Source: Amycolatopsis sp. FDAARGOS 1241 | Lineage (GTDB): Bacteria > Actinomycetota > Actinomycetes > Mycobacteriales > Pseudonocardiaceae | Assembly (NCBI RefSeq): GCF_016889705.1 | Contig: NZ_CP069526.1 | Span: forward strand, 1,674,001 to 1,738,000 | Direction: 5' to 3' | DNA length: 64,000 nucleotides | Shown: in pieces, positions 56,710 to 64,000 of the stretch | How positions within the stretch are numbered: the first letter of the stretch is position 1 | Layout of the letters: each line of letters begins with the position of its first letter | Position numbers and translations under genes: made by a program | The notes under the pieces: model-generated | What the model was told of the DNA's origin: nothing | Databases searched by the model: none | The model's input: only the letters and a program-made list of their open reading frames with translations

Positions 56710-57987
56710 ATGTCCGTAATTCGAAGATCGCTAACTGTTGGCGCTTTATCTTTTCTGTCCGTTAGGGTCTACTTGTCAGGGAGCGTTACTGCCTGGGCCT
56801 TGACGGACTACACACTTCCGTCTGGTGTTTCGGGTGCGGGCCTGACGGCGGCGCAACAGGAGCAGCAGTGTGCACAGCGTGCTGCACAAGCGCGGACGAG
56901 TGGCCACTATTCCTGCACAGTCGTCACGAAGAAGCAGCAAACTCGTAGCAAGAAATCTGTTTCGCAGCTGAAATCGGATTCGCTGCGGGAAGTGTCGTCG
57001 CGGATCCCGCGCTTCGCGGCCGAGCCCGCCGCGATCGCGCCGGCTTGTAGTTCGGGGTTCTACAACCCGGACCGGTTTACCTCCTGCTCTACCGAGAACT
57101 GGACTGTCACCGCGACAGAGACCGTGGACGGCGTCACCACCACGGTCGGCGAGATGGACGTGACCTTCACCTCGTCGGTGGAGTTCGACGAGGGGAGTGG
57201 CACGCCGTCGTGGGATCTGGATACTGATCTGAGCGTGCCCGCGGCTTGGGGGACGTTGGAGACGGGCATCACCGGGTCGATGTGGACCGGGTGTTCCGGG
57301 CATCCGGACAAGTGCACCACGTCGCAGCTGGAAGGCTCGAACGGAGAAAATGAGCCCATCACGTTGGGCGAGGGCGCCTTCGTGAGCAAGTGGTACACCC
57401 AGTACTCGGGCGACATGCTCAACAACCAGGTCTTGTATCTGACTGGCAACCTGGGTTCGGCGATCGAGCTGAACACACCGGGTAACCCGGTGACGTTGGC
57501 CGACCATGAGTCCAACACCTTGTTCGGGCGTTGCGACAGTATGAGCAACCGTTATGGCCAGGGCTGCGGGGACGACACGGGCTGGCCCTTCGTGCTCTAC
57601 AGCACTCCCGACAACCCGGCGGTAGGCCCGGTGGCCCAGCACGTGTTCGACGCCATGCACAACCTGCCGAGTCACTGGGGAAGCCCGGTCAACGGCGTTC
57701 CGCTCAACCGGCTCACCAACCAGACCCAGATCGACCAGAACCGGTCGGTCGCCTGCGGTAGCGTCGTGACGCCTACGGGCTACTCGTGCGACGAGCACCC
57801 ATTGGCCAGCACGTATCAAGGCGGAAACGGTGCGGCGCCGAACGACCGGTCGACCGCAGTAGTTCCTCAGAGCGCCAACAACAGCCAGGGCGGACTGACC
57901 GGCGCGTACTACGATTACTACCGTATTCTCGACGACGACCCGTTCTACGTGCAGGCGGTGCTGGCGGACGGTACGACAGCCTGGTGA
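56710..57987 (+). CDS. secreted protein with C-terminal NucA/NucB-type deoxyribonuclease domain
   Basis: 425 residues, ATG at 56710 after AAAAGGGGG. The signal peptide RRSLTVGALSFLSVRVYLSG is probably cleaved after TAWA. A cysteine-containing beta-rich middle (FYNPDRFTSCSTENWTVTAT, MWTGCSGHPDKCTTSQLEG) precedes the C-terminal domain TPTGYSCDEHPLASTYQGGN, then VPQSANNSQGGLTGAYY. CDEHPLAST and the N-x-QG motif are the signature of NucA/NucB (PF14040), the Bacillus spore-associated DNases also used as toxin tips. The Asp/Glu/His of CDEH are the expected catalytic residues. Expected to cut extracellular or target-cell DNA. Followed by a candidate immunity gene 19 bp away. Confidence 0.82.
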   Translation: MSVIRRSLTVGALSFLSVRVYLSGSVTAWALTDYTLPSGVSGAGLTAAQQEQQCAQRAAQARTSGHYSCTVVTKKQQTRSKKSVSQLKSDSLREVSSRIPRFAAEPAAIAPACSSGFYNPDRFTSCSTENWTVTATETVDGVTTTVGEMDVTFTSSVEFDEGSGTPSWDLDTDLSVPAAWGTLETGITGSMWTGCSGHPDKCTTSQLEGSNGENEPITLGEGAFVSKWYTQYSGDMLNNQVLYLTGNLGSAIELNTPGNPVTLADHESNTLFGRCDSMSNRYGQGCGDDTGWPFVLYSTPDNPAVGPVAQHVFDAMHNLPSHWGSPVNGVPLNRLTNQTQIDQNRSVACGSVVTPTGYSCDEHPLASTYQGGNGAAPNDRSTAVVPQSANNSQGGLTGAYYDYYRILDDDPFYVQAVLADGTTAW

Positions 57988-58006
57988 TCGCTGGAGTTCA
58001 ACCGTC

Positions 58007-58498
58007 GTGACTGACTCTTCACGCGAAGTGGTACTGACCGTCCCGGTGCGGGATGGTCAGTACCACCTGCGCTCCGCCCCAGGCGTCGACAACATGTGGC
58101 CCGGCACGCAAGACGGGATCTTCGTCGGTGAAGACAACTGGGTGGCAGTGCTGTGCGGCACTGACTGGGGCCCCGTCGAGTTGACCGTGCGGGTGCTACC
58201 CGAACCACCGGACTCGGTCGACGCGCGCTGGGACATGGCGGCCGAGTGGACACTCGACGGTCTTGGTCATCTACAGATCCACGACACCTACAACACCGCC
58301 ACGGTCGCCGACCTTGACGTACCCGAAGGATGGATCCGCCTTCGGCTGTCCGCACGGGACCGCAGCCTCGCCGCGCAAGCACCCGAACAACCCGAGCGGC
58401 CCACCGAACATCACCAGCTTGAAATCTGGCCTGTCAGCGAACGCCTCGATCCTGCCGTCGTGCTCGGACCCGATGACCATGCGCGAACGCTTCTCTGA
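58007..58498 (+). CDS. candidate immunity protein for the NucA/NucB-type nuclease
   Basis: 163 residues from a GTG 19 bp after the nuclease stop. Acidic, beta-rich, no signal peptide: LTVPVRDGQYHLRSAPGVDN, MAAEWTLDGLGHLQIHDTYN, TATVADLDVPEGWIRLRLSA, HHQLEIWPVSERLDPAVVLG. No family recognised with certainty. A small, acidic, cytoplasmic protein in tight linkage behind a secreted nuclease is the usual arrangement of an immunity gene; this is inference from position and composition. Confidence 0.7.
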   Translation: MTDSSREVVLTVPVRDGQYHLRSAPGVDNMWPGTQDGIFVGEDNWVAVLCGTDWGPVELTVRVLPEPPDSVDARWDMAAEWTLDGLGHLQIHDTYNTATVADLDVPEGWIRLRLSARDRSLAAQAPEQPERPTEHHQLEIWPVSERLDPAVVLGPDDHARTLL

Positions 58499-58546
58499 AC
58501 CGGGCGTTCGAGCCGGGTTCCCTGACGCCAGCAACCACCGGGAACC

Positions 58547-58756
58547 ATGACTGTGCGCAAGCGAACTGCGCTGACAGGCGTGGTCGTGATGGCCACCCTC
58601 GCGGTGGCTGTCGTCGCACTGCTTGTACTCAGCGGGCGAACGATGGAATCGAAGCCGGGATCAACCCGCTCGACCGCCCGTCACCTCCCAGGTGGGCTCC
58701 CTGGCATACCACCAGCATCGGTGACCATCGCATCTCTCCCGCCGGCTGACCACTGA
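58547..58756 (+). CDS. small membrane-anchored protein, probably truncated
   Basis: 69 residues: basic N-terminus, one helix (ALTGVVVMATLAVAVVALLV), then a short polar tail ending in unrelated-looking sequence. It could be the start of a larger secreted protein cut at the repeat C region. Confidence 0.4.
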   Translation: MTVRKRTALTGVVVMATLAVAVVALLVLSGRTMESKPGSTRSTARHLPGGLPGIPPASVTIASLPPADH

Positions 58757-58876
58757 GCGCCAACACGGTGCTCGGAGAGATCACCGGCACCGAGCGCCGG
58801 AACCGTGAAAGCTGCGCAGAGCGATCACCACACTTCGCGGCGGGCTCGAGCCAGCCGAACTCTACCCGGGGTTCCG

Positions 58877-58920
58877 GGACATCTCGCGGAATATCCAACG
58901 GAATAGCCACTGACCAGCGC
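58877..58920 (+). repeat. 44-bp dispersed repeat, copy C
   Basis: Closest to copy B. It lies directly downstream of the 3' end of the tyrosine recombinase fragment (minus strand). Confidence 0.8.
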
Positions 58921-58940
58921 GAACGCGGCTATTTTGAGCT

Positions 58941-59215
58941 TGCGCGCTCGCGCCGACGTCGAGCAGCACGGATCTCGTCGTCGGCGACTTTGTCGGCGAG
59001 GAGGGTGTAAATCTGGGTGGTTTCGGTGCTGGCGGCCGAGCCGGCGGCGGACGCCCTCGATGGAGACGCCGGAGTTGATGAGTTCGGTGGCGTGGGCGTG
59101 GCGCAGCTGGTGGATGTCGATGTCGATTTCGGCGGTAGCGCAGTAGCCGTTCCATCGGTGGTGGGCGGCGTCGTAGGATAGTGGGCCGCCGCTGCCGTTG
59201 ATACTGGCACGGAAC
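58941..59215 (-). pseudogene. tyrosine recombinase (phage integrase), C-terminal fragment
   Basis: YDAAHHRWNGYCATAEIDID, IHQLRHAHATELINSGVSIE, GVRRRLG then after a frameshift STETTQIYTLLADKVADDE and RAARRRRERA. The HxxR box and the Tyr nucleophile (IYT) are present; the first catalytic Arg and the N-terminal domain are missing. Confidence 0.8.
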
Positions 59216-59219
59216 ATCG

Positions 59220-59360
59220 GCCCGGCCGTGTTGCAAGCGCGCACGATCCAGCGCCACGAGGTGCTGGTCGAGCAGCTGCAGACCACGTTGAGCAGCCGAG
59301 TGGTGATCGAACAGGCCAAGGGCTTCATCGCCAAAGGCCTCGGCCTCGCGATGGACGGTA
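59220..59360 (+). pseudogene. ANTAR-domain scrap
   Basis: ARTIQRHEVLVEQLQTTLSS, RVVIEQAKGFIAKGLGLAMD. It is closely similar to the ANTAR start of the gene at 36929. Confidence 0.65.
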
Positions 59361-59498
59361 GCGGCGGACCCACTTGTGCCCGGTCGCGCATGAGATCCCC
59401 AGTTCGGCGGCGACGTGGGCGACCGGGCGTCCCGCGTGGACACGCTCGATCAGCAACCATCGGCCGTGCAGGGTCAAGCGGGCATTACGGTGGGACAC
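59352..59498 (-). pseudogene. IS481-like transposase N-terminal scrap
   Basis: VSHRNARLTLHGRWLLIERV then AGRPVAHVAAELGISCATGH and KWVRRYR match the HTH start of IS481-family transposases (usually VSHRNA.LT..GR..L..RV). It ends after 49 residues. Confidence 0.6.
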
Positions 59499-59537
59499 GA
59501 AGACCTCCGTTGTGATCGGCGATGGCGTCAGACACCA

Positions 59538-59705
59538 GGCCCCGGCCATCCGGACCGGTTTCGCACAGCCCCGGGCAGCCTTGACCTTCTCAGTCCATGT
59601 GTCGAAGTTCGCGCGGGCGAGGACGTGCTTCAGGGCCGGGTCCAGGGTGCCGGACTCGGTGAACGCGGCGACCATCTCGCGGAAGCCAGCCGGAGCAGCG
59701 ACCAT
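59538..59705 (-). CDS. short ORF, possible C-terminal piece of a plasmid-type protein
   Basis: The ATG overlaps the upstream stop (TGATG). AAPAGFREMVAAFTESGTLD, PALKHVLARANFDTWTEKVK, GCAKPVRMAGAW, then it runs into the IS481 scrap. The KPVR ending resembles the C-terminus of some actinomycete replication proteins, but this is weak. Confidence 0.35.
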
Positions 59706-60106
59706 CAGGTGGCCACCCGCGCCTGAACAGCACCCGGCCAGCCAACGCGCGACGCACGGCGGTCACCCCACACGACCGGCGGGAACACGGTCTGCCAACC
59801 GTCCAGGTACGGGACCTCCAGGACCTCGCCGCGCTCCACGAGGGTGCTCCACCGCTCCGGAGAGACGCCCATGTTCGTGACCAAGTCCATGACCAACTCA
59901 GGGAGGTCAGCGAACCGCAGGTCACAGAACCGGCAGCCGGTCTCGGAGTCCACGTCGGACAGCCGGAAGCGCTCGCCCGGCAGGCGGCGGACCTGGGCGC
60001 AGTGGCGTTCCTGCTGGGCGACGACCATGTCGGAGTAGGAGCCGAACCGGCCCTCGCCCCGGCAGGTACGGCAGGCGACGCCGGAGCCAGGCGTGAGGGT
60101 GCCCAT
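59705..60106 (-). CDS. hypothetical Cys-rich (zinc-binding?) protein
   Basis: 133 residues. CRTCRGEGRFGSYSDMVVAQ, ERHC, CRFCDLRFADLPELVMDLVT, WSTLVERGEVLEVPYLDGWQ. Two CxxC pairs suggest a zinc ribbon. It looks like accessory cargo of a plasmid or integrative element. No family recognised. Confidence 0.5.
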   Translation of the reverse strand: MGTLTPGSGVACRTCRGEGRFGSYSDMVVAQQERHCAQVRRLPGERFRLSDVDSETGCRFCDLRFADLPELVMDLVTNMGVSPERWSTLVERGEVLEVPYLDGWQTVFPPVVWGDRRASRVGWPGAVQARVAT

Positions 60107-60118
60107 GCCAGAGCACGA

Positions 60119-60217
60119 TCAGCACGGCGTCCACGCGATCACGGGAGCTTGGACGTGCGGCTGCCCGCAGCGGGAGCAGTCGAGGGTGAGCACGTCACCG
60201 AACTGCATGGTGGTCAT
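60119..60217 (-). CDS. 32-residue zinc-ribbon-like peptide
   Basis: ATG at 60217; MTTMQFGDVLTLDCSRCGQP, HVQAPVIAWTPC. The CxxC and terminal Cys suggest metal binding. It is followed 12 bp later by the gene at 59705-60106, so the two may be co-transcribed. Confidence 0.4.
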   Translation of the reverse strand: MTTMQFGDVLTLDCSRCGQPHVQAPVIAWTPC

Positions 60218-60329
60218 GGCTCAGACCCCCGCGCAGAAGCAGACGTAGGCGGCGCCGACGGTGCCGGTGACCGAACCGTCCCGGTCCCAGGCCGCGAGGG
60301 TGCCCCAGAAGTCCGCGCACCAGCCAGCA

Positions 60330-60560
60330 GGGCCAGCTCGGTGCACGCGGTCGGGGAACGCCACAGCGGGTAGTAGCTCGCGGAGACCACGACCGGCTCG
60401 TCGTCGAGGAACCGCAAGCGACGACGAACCACGACCTCGTCGCTGGGTGAGGCGCGCAGCCACTGAGCTGCGTTCGCGGGCAGGGGAGCGCGCCCGATGA
60501 AGAGGATTCGCCGCGACGGAACTCGCCCCTGCTCGATGGCTCCGACGTCGAAGACAGGCT
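60330..60560 (-). pseudogene. GntR-family regulator, UTRA-domain fragment
   Basis: EQGRVPSRRILFIGRAPLPA, NAAQWLRASPSDEVVVRRRL, RFLDDEPVVVSASYYPLWRS: the effector-binding UTRA domain typical of HutC/GntR regulators on actinomycete plasmids. The DNA-binding domain is missing and the frame drifts after PLWRS. Confidence 0.6.
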
Positions 60561-60597
60561 TTCCAGTGTCTCGGTGGGCCGCGTGACGCCGCGCGGC

Positions 60598-60822
60598 CGA
60601 GGGCTACTACGTCGGCCGGATCGAAGGAAACCTCTACTGGGTGACCGATTCGGTTTACCAGGCAATGTTCCTGACCACCTCTGAAGGGTCGGTGACCTGC
60701 CGGACAACGCGACACTCGATCGAGCTGCCCCCTGAGTCGCTCGTCGGCGACGTGACACCACGGACGTGTCGACGGGGTCACACCGGTTACTCCGTCACTC
60801 GGCTCGGTTTGACCCGCGAGCC
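60598..60822 (+). pseudogene. MBL-fold hydrolase, N-terminal scrap
   Basis: GYYVGRIEGNLYWVTDSVYQ then AMFLTTSEGSVT matches the start of a group of metallo-beta-lactamase-fold hydrolases (usually GNLYWVTDG.YQ.MFLTTREGVVL). The metal-binding HxHxDH part is absent; IS5 follows. Confidence 0.6.
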
Positions 60823-60825
60823 TTA

Positions 60826-61693
60826 GAGCTTGTCTCATTTGGCGAGTTTCTTGTGGCAGGTGATGGTGGCGGCGAGGGTGAGGAAGGCGAGGTAGTGGCC
60901 GGCTTTGCGTTCGTAGCGGATGGTCAGTCGCCGGTAGCCGGTCAGCCAGGCGATGGACCGTTCGATCACCCACCGGTGTTTGCCGAGTTTCTCGGCGGAT
61001 TCGATGCCCTTGCGGGCGATGCGCGGGACGATCCCGCGCTGGCGCAGCCAGGCGCGCAGGGCGGGGATGTCGTAGGCCTTGTCGGAGTGGAGTTTGGCCG
61101 GTTTCCGGCGCCGCGGTCCGCGGCGCGATCGGATCGGCGGCAGCGCGTTGACCAGAGGTCTGAGCGCGTGGCTGTCGTGAGTGTTGGCCGCGGAGATCGC
61201 GACGGTCAGGGGCAGCCCGGCCCCGTCGGACAGTACGTGGATCTTCGAGCCCGGTTTGCCGCGGTCGACCGGGCTCGGACCGGTCAGACCGCCCCCCTTT
61301 TGGCCCTGACGGATGCTCCGTCGAGGACCGCGCGAGACCAGTCGATCAAACCCCGGCCGCCCAGTTCGTCCAGCACTGCCTGATGCAACTGCCGCCACAG
61401 CCCGGCCTCGGTCCATTCGGTGAACGTCCGGTGCGCCGTGGGCACCGATACCCCGAACGAGGGCGGCAGGTGCCGCCACGCACAACCACTGGTCAACACG
61501 AACACGATCGCCGTGAACACCGCCCGCGGATCAGTCCGCGCACGACCACCACCCTGCGGACGCTCCTTTGCCGGCGGGACCAGCGGTTCCACCAACGCCC
61601 ACAAGTCATCGGGCACCAGCCGTTGCGACAGCGAGTCGATCACGGTACAAGATCATTGCAGCCCAGCGGGAAAGATCCAAACGAGACACGCTC
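60826..61693 (-). mobile_element. IS5-family element, apparently intact (868 bp)
   Basis: Inverted repeats GAGCTTGTCTCATTTGG and CCAAACGAGACACGCTC with TTA on both sides as a 3-bp target duplication. It encodes one transposase over two frames. Truncated relatives at 23797 and 48060 share the ends. Confidence 0.92.
60835..61643 (-). CDS. IS5-family transposase made by programmed -1 frameshift
   Basis: First frame (61643 to about 61285): QRLVPDDLWALVEPLVPPAK, AVFTAIVFVLTSGCAWRHLP, DELGGRGLIDWSRAVLDGAS. Second frame to 60835: GSKIHVLSDGAGLPLTVAIS, DKAYDIPALRAWLRQRGIVP, WVIERSIAWLTGYRRLTIRY. The shift site is the AAAAGGGG run in VRAKRG near 61300, as in the IS427 group. D (DGAS), D (DKAYD) and E (WVIERS) are all present. 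The C-terminus is complete (CHKKLAK). Confidence 0.88.
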
Positions 61694-61696
61694 TTA

Positions 61697-62122
61697 GGGA
61701 TGACAGGAAGTGACACCGCCGGTAGCGCTTCATTTCCCACGTATGCACTCCTGCGAAATCACCTACGGCCGCGGCTACGTCGCCCTGCTCAAGCTCTACC
61801 TCGCCCGCACCGGCTACCAGTTCGGCGCGCTGTTCCGGCCCAGCATTAATTGCAGGAACGGCCCCGTGGGCACCTGCCCTGCGACGCCGCCCACCACCCC
61901 TGGCCCAAGTACTGCGAGCAGGCCGAAGTCGACATTGACATCCACCAGCTCCGGCACGCCCACGCCACCGAATTCATCAACGCGGGCGTCTCCATCGAGG
62001 CCGTCCGCCGCCGGCTCGGCCACGCCTCCACCGAGACCACCCAGATCTACACCCTGCTCACCGACAAGATCGCGGACGACGAGATTCGAGCCGCCCGCCG
62101 GCGACGTGACACCCGACGCTGA
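61697..62122 (+). pseudogene. tyrosine recombinase, C-terminal fragment with frameshift
   Basis: EITYGRGYVALLKLYLARTG, YQFGALFRPSIN, then in another frame CDAAHHPWPKYCEQAEVDID, IHQLRHAHATEFINAGVSIE, AVRRRLGHASTETTQIYTLL, TDKIADDEIRAARRRR. Homologous to the fragment at 58941 and in opposite orientation. The 5' part was lost, perhaps when IS5 inserted. Confidence 0.8.
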
Positions 62123-62327
62123 CCCCGGCGTCAAGCGCCCCGATCAGTGATTACGCCTGGCACGGCCCCTTCTGGCGTATTCGGCTCCCACCCTCGGTGG
62201 ACCATCACTACTCACCTCCCGACCACGCCGACGGTAGCCACCGCGGTCGAAGCTGACCGGGCGGCAGCCAACCAGTCGGGCAAGTGACTGCATGGTTGGC
62301 GGCACCCAGCATGGACGGCCGGGCAGT

Positions 62328-62897
62328 TTAGCCGAGCACGCGCAGTGCGTGGTCGACTGTTGCTCGCAGCTGGCAGGCGTCATGCCCGGCGCGGTGTCGC
62401 ACGCGTAACCCGGTCAGGGTGGTGAACAGCACGCGGGCGGTGGCGTCCGCGTCGAGGTCGGGACGCAGTTCGCCGCTGGTGATCCCGTCTTGCAGCACTG
62501 TGGCGATCGCGGCTGTCGTGCTCTCGAAGGCTGCGTGCACGCGCTGAACCGTTTCCGGGTCGTCGGTACCCAACTCGGTCGCGGCGTGAGTGACGAAGCA
62601 GCCGGGTGCAACGGTTGGTTCGACCATTGAGTAGAGCCAGTCGCGCAGCAACTCGCGGACAGGCCGGCTCTCCTGCAGCGCTGCGGCGGAGCGCGCTGAC
62701 TCGGACGCCAGGTAGTGGTCCAGCGCGCGCAGGAACAGCGCGTGTTTGTCGCCGAACACGCGGTACAGGCTGCTCGGGTGGAGGGCGAGCGCCTCGCCGA
62801 GGTCACGCGTGGATGTGGCGTGGTAGCCGCGCCGGTGGAACAAGTTCGCAGCGCGCGCGATAGCGTCCTGCTCGTCGAACTCCCGTTGTCGTGGCAC
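62328..62897 (-). CDS. TetR/AcrR-family repressor
   Basis: 189 residues. The HTH is complete: QREFDEQDAIARAANLFHRR, GYHATSTRDLGEALALHPSS, LYRVFGDKHALFLRALDHYL. The C-terminal domain resembles TetR_C members of the YxaF/AcrR type (FVTHAATELGTDDPETVQRV). Divergent from an SDR gene with a palindrome between them; probably represses it and itself. Confidence 0.92.
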   Translation of the reverse strand: MPRQREFDEQDAIARAANLFHRRGYHATSTRDLGEALALHPSSLYRVFGDKHALFLRALDHYLASESARSAAALQESRPVRELLRDWLYSMVEPTVAPGCFVTHAATELGTDDPETVQRVHAAFESTTAAIATVLQDGITSGELRPDLDADATARVLFTTLTGLRVRHRAGHDACQLRATVDHALRVLG

Positions 62898-62918
62898 ATC
62901 GTGAGCCTACCCCTATTG

Positions 62919-62934
62919 TGGAACGATCGCTCCA
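62919..62934. promoter_or_regulatory. 16-bp palindrome, putative TetR operator
   Basis: TGGAACGATCGCTCCA, palindromic apart from one base pair, in the 82-bp gap between the divergent tetR-type and SDR genes. Confidence 0.65.
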
Positions 62935-62979
62935 TGGCCGCGGATACGAGAGCGCATGCTCCCAAATAGGGAGGCAGTG

Positions 62980-63741
62980 ATGGGCAGCAAAGTTGCCGTC
63001 GTCAGCGGTGGCACGAAGGGCATCGAGGCGGCGGTGGTCGAGCGTCTGCGCAAGGACGGGTACACCGTGGTCACCGGTTCGCGCTCGGCGGTACCGGAGG
63101 AGGATGACGACCTCACCGTCGTGCGGGCCGATCTCGCCACCGCTGAGGGAGTGGAGGCACTGGTCGCGGCTGCGATCGAGCGTGGCCGGGTGGATGCCCT
63201 AGTCAACAACGTCGGTCAATTCGACCCCCGCGGCTCCTTTTTGGACGTAATCGACCAACAGTGGCAGCAAGGTTTCGAGGCGAACGTGCTCTCAGCCGTG
63301 CGGCTGACCCGTGCATTACTCCCGGCCCTGCTGGTGCACGGTGGCTCGATCGTCAACATTTCGTCGATCAACGCCCGCTTGCCGTTCCCGATGGTCGTCG
63401 ACTACTCGGCGCACAAAGCTGCGCTCACGAACCTCACGACGACGCTGTCGGAGCAGTTCGCGCCGCGCGGTGTCCGAGTGAACGCGGTGTCGCCTGGGCC
63501 GGTTCGCACGCCGAGCTGGACCGCCGACGGCCGGATCGCCGACGGTATGGCGACCGCATCCGGCGTCACCCGGGAGCAGGTGCTCGACGAGGGGGCACCT
63601 GCGAGCATGGGTATCGCGCTCGGCTGGATGGGCGAGGCTGACGAGGTGGCCCATGCGGTCGCCTTCCTGTTGGGCCTGGAGGCGCGCTGGATCACAGGCA
63701 CCGATCTCGTCATCGACGGCGGAACGATCAAGGCGGCCTGA
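62980..63741 (+). CDS. SDR-family oxidoreductase
   Basis: 253 residues from the ATG at 62980, with GGGAGG five bases upstream. VSGGTKGIE cofactor loop, NNVGQ, NISSINARLPF, DYSAHK and the C-terminus WITGTDLVIDGGTIKAA. The YxxxK pair is YSAHK and the Ser is in NISS. The glycine pattern GGTKGIE lacks the usual GxG ending (Gly-Ile-Gly), which may weaken cofactor binding. Likely the target of the divergent TetR repressor. Confidence 0.9.
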   Translation: MGSKVAVVSGGTKGIEAAVVERLRKDGYTVVTGSRSAVPEEDDDLTVVRADLATAEGVEALVAAAIERGRVDALVNNVGQFDPRGSFLDVIDQQWQQGFEANVLSAVRLTRALLPALLVHGGSIVNISSINARLPFPMVVDYSAHKAALTNLTTTLSEQFAPRGVRVNAVSPGPVRTPSWTADGRIADGMATASGVTREQVLDEGAPASMGIALGWMGEADEVAHAVAFLLGLEARWITGTDLVIDGGTIKAA

Positions 63742-63987
63742 CGGTCCAGTGCTTACAGTCTCCGGTCCGCTGTGGTAGTGCATCGACGACCACCACAGCT
63801 AAGCAGGAATGCCGGATACCGGTCAGTGGGTGCGAAGACGGTGACCCGGAGCTGATGCGCGGGTCGGTCAGCGAGCGCTGCGCGCAGCGCACTGCCTGCC
63901 CGATGGTTCTGGTCCGCGATGGACCACGGCCCACATAGCCACATCGTTCACGGTTCACGCATTTCATTCCTTCGGAAGGTGAGGCAC
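63742..63987. other. intergenic region
   Basis: No feature recognised; presumably the promoter of the gene starting at 63988. Confidence 0.4.
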
Positions 63988-64000
63988 ATGCCGCTGGCGT
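63988..64000 (+). CDS. start of a further gene, cut by window edge
   Basis: GGAAGGTGAGGCAC precedes ATGCCGCTGGCG (MPLA). Only four codons are visible. Confidence 0.35.

Overview
This window looks like accessory, decaying DNA from a high-GC actinomycete, most likely Pseudonocardiales and perhaps Amycolatopsis. The evidence is the high GC content, actinobacterial domains (DUF5994, DUF6292, DUF5996, RGCVC family, DUF6307-like, WhiB, GAF-ANTAR), a CspA-type cold shock gene and an initiator tRNA-Met. The genus is an inference. No rRNA operon, CRISPR array or large core operon was seen.

Layout. 0-3 kb: end of an MmcQ/YjbR gene, a DNA ligase remnant, a DUF6292 gene, a cold shock gene and tRNA-fMet. 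3-12 kb: a large ATPase-LuxR regulator with a palindromic operator, a GH15 fragment, an intact IS3-family element, a truncated lipoprotein, an ECF-like sigma factor and a Tn3-transposase N-terminal fragment. 12-22 kb: a catabolic island holding a YncE-like protein, a TIM-barrel isomerase, an AroQ-like dehydratase, an SDR, an MHS symporter, a LacI regulator, a 3-hydroxyisobutyrate-dehydrogenase-like protein, an RraA-like aldolase and a frameshifted ABC importer. A second Tn3-transposase fragment bounds it on the right. 23-27 kb: an IS5 fragment, a B12-dependent radical SAM gene and a WhiB protein lacking one cluster cysteine. 27-44 kb: many small stress-type genes (DUF5994 paralogues, DUF6292, ribosome hibernation factor, STAS, GAF-ANTAR, desaturase, phosphoribosyltransferase, MscS-like channel), many frameshifted. 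44-56 kb: a shattered LamG/RHS surface protein cut by IS5 and two inverted IS3 copies, plus DNA-ligase and DUF5996 genes. 56-59 kb: a secreted NucA/NucB-type nuclease with a candidate immunity gene. 59-62 kb: integrase, transposase and plasmid-type remnants around an intact IS5. 62-64 kb: a divergent TetR/SDR pair.

How the genes fit together. The 13.9-21.8 kb genes form two tight minus-strand operons with ATGA or GTGA overlaps on either side of a divergent lacI-type regulator. They read as uptake (MHS symporter and ABC importer) plus cyclic acid or sugar-acid catabolism. The substrate is unknown; the dehydratase-like enzyme carries an Asn where type II dehydroquinases have an active-site His. 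The 28-44 kb region carries an inverted duplication of DUF5994 genes, one arm decayed and one intact. One DUF5994 gene is translationally coupled to an acyl-CoA desaturase.

Caution: at least fifteen otherwise well-conserved genes carry single-base frameshifts or in-frame stops. This is either real decay in a mobile region or uncorrected assembly error; raw reads would tell.
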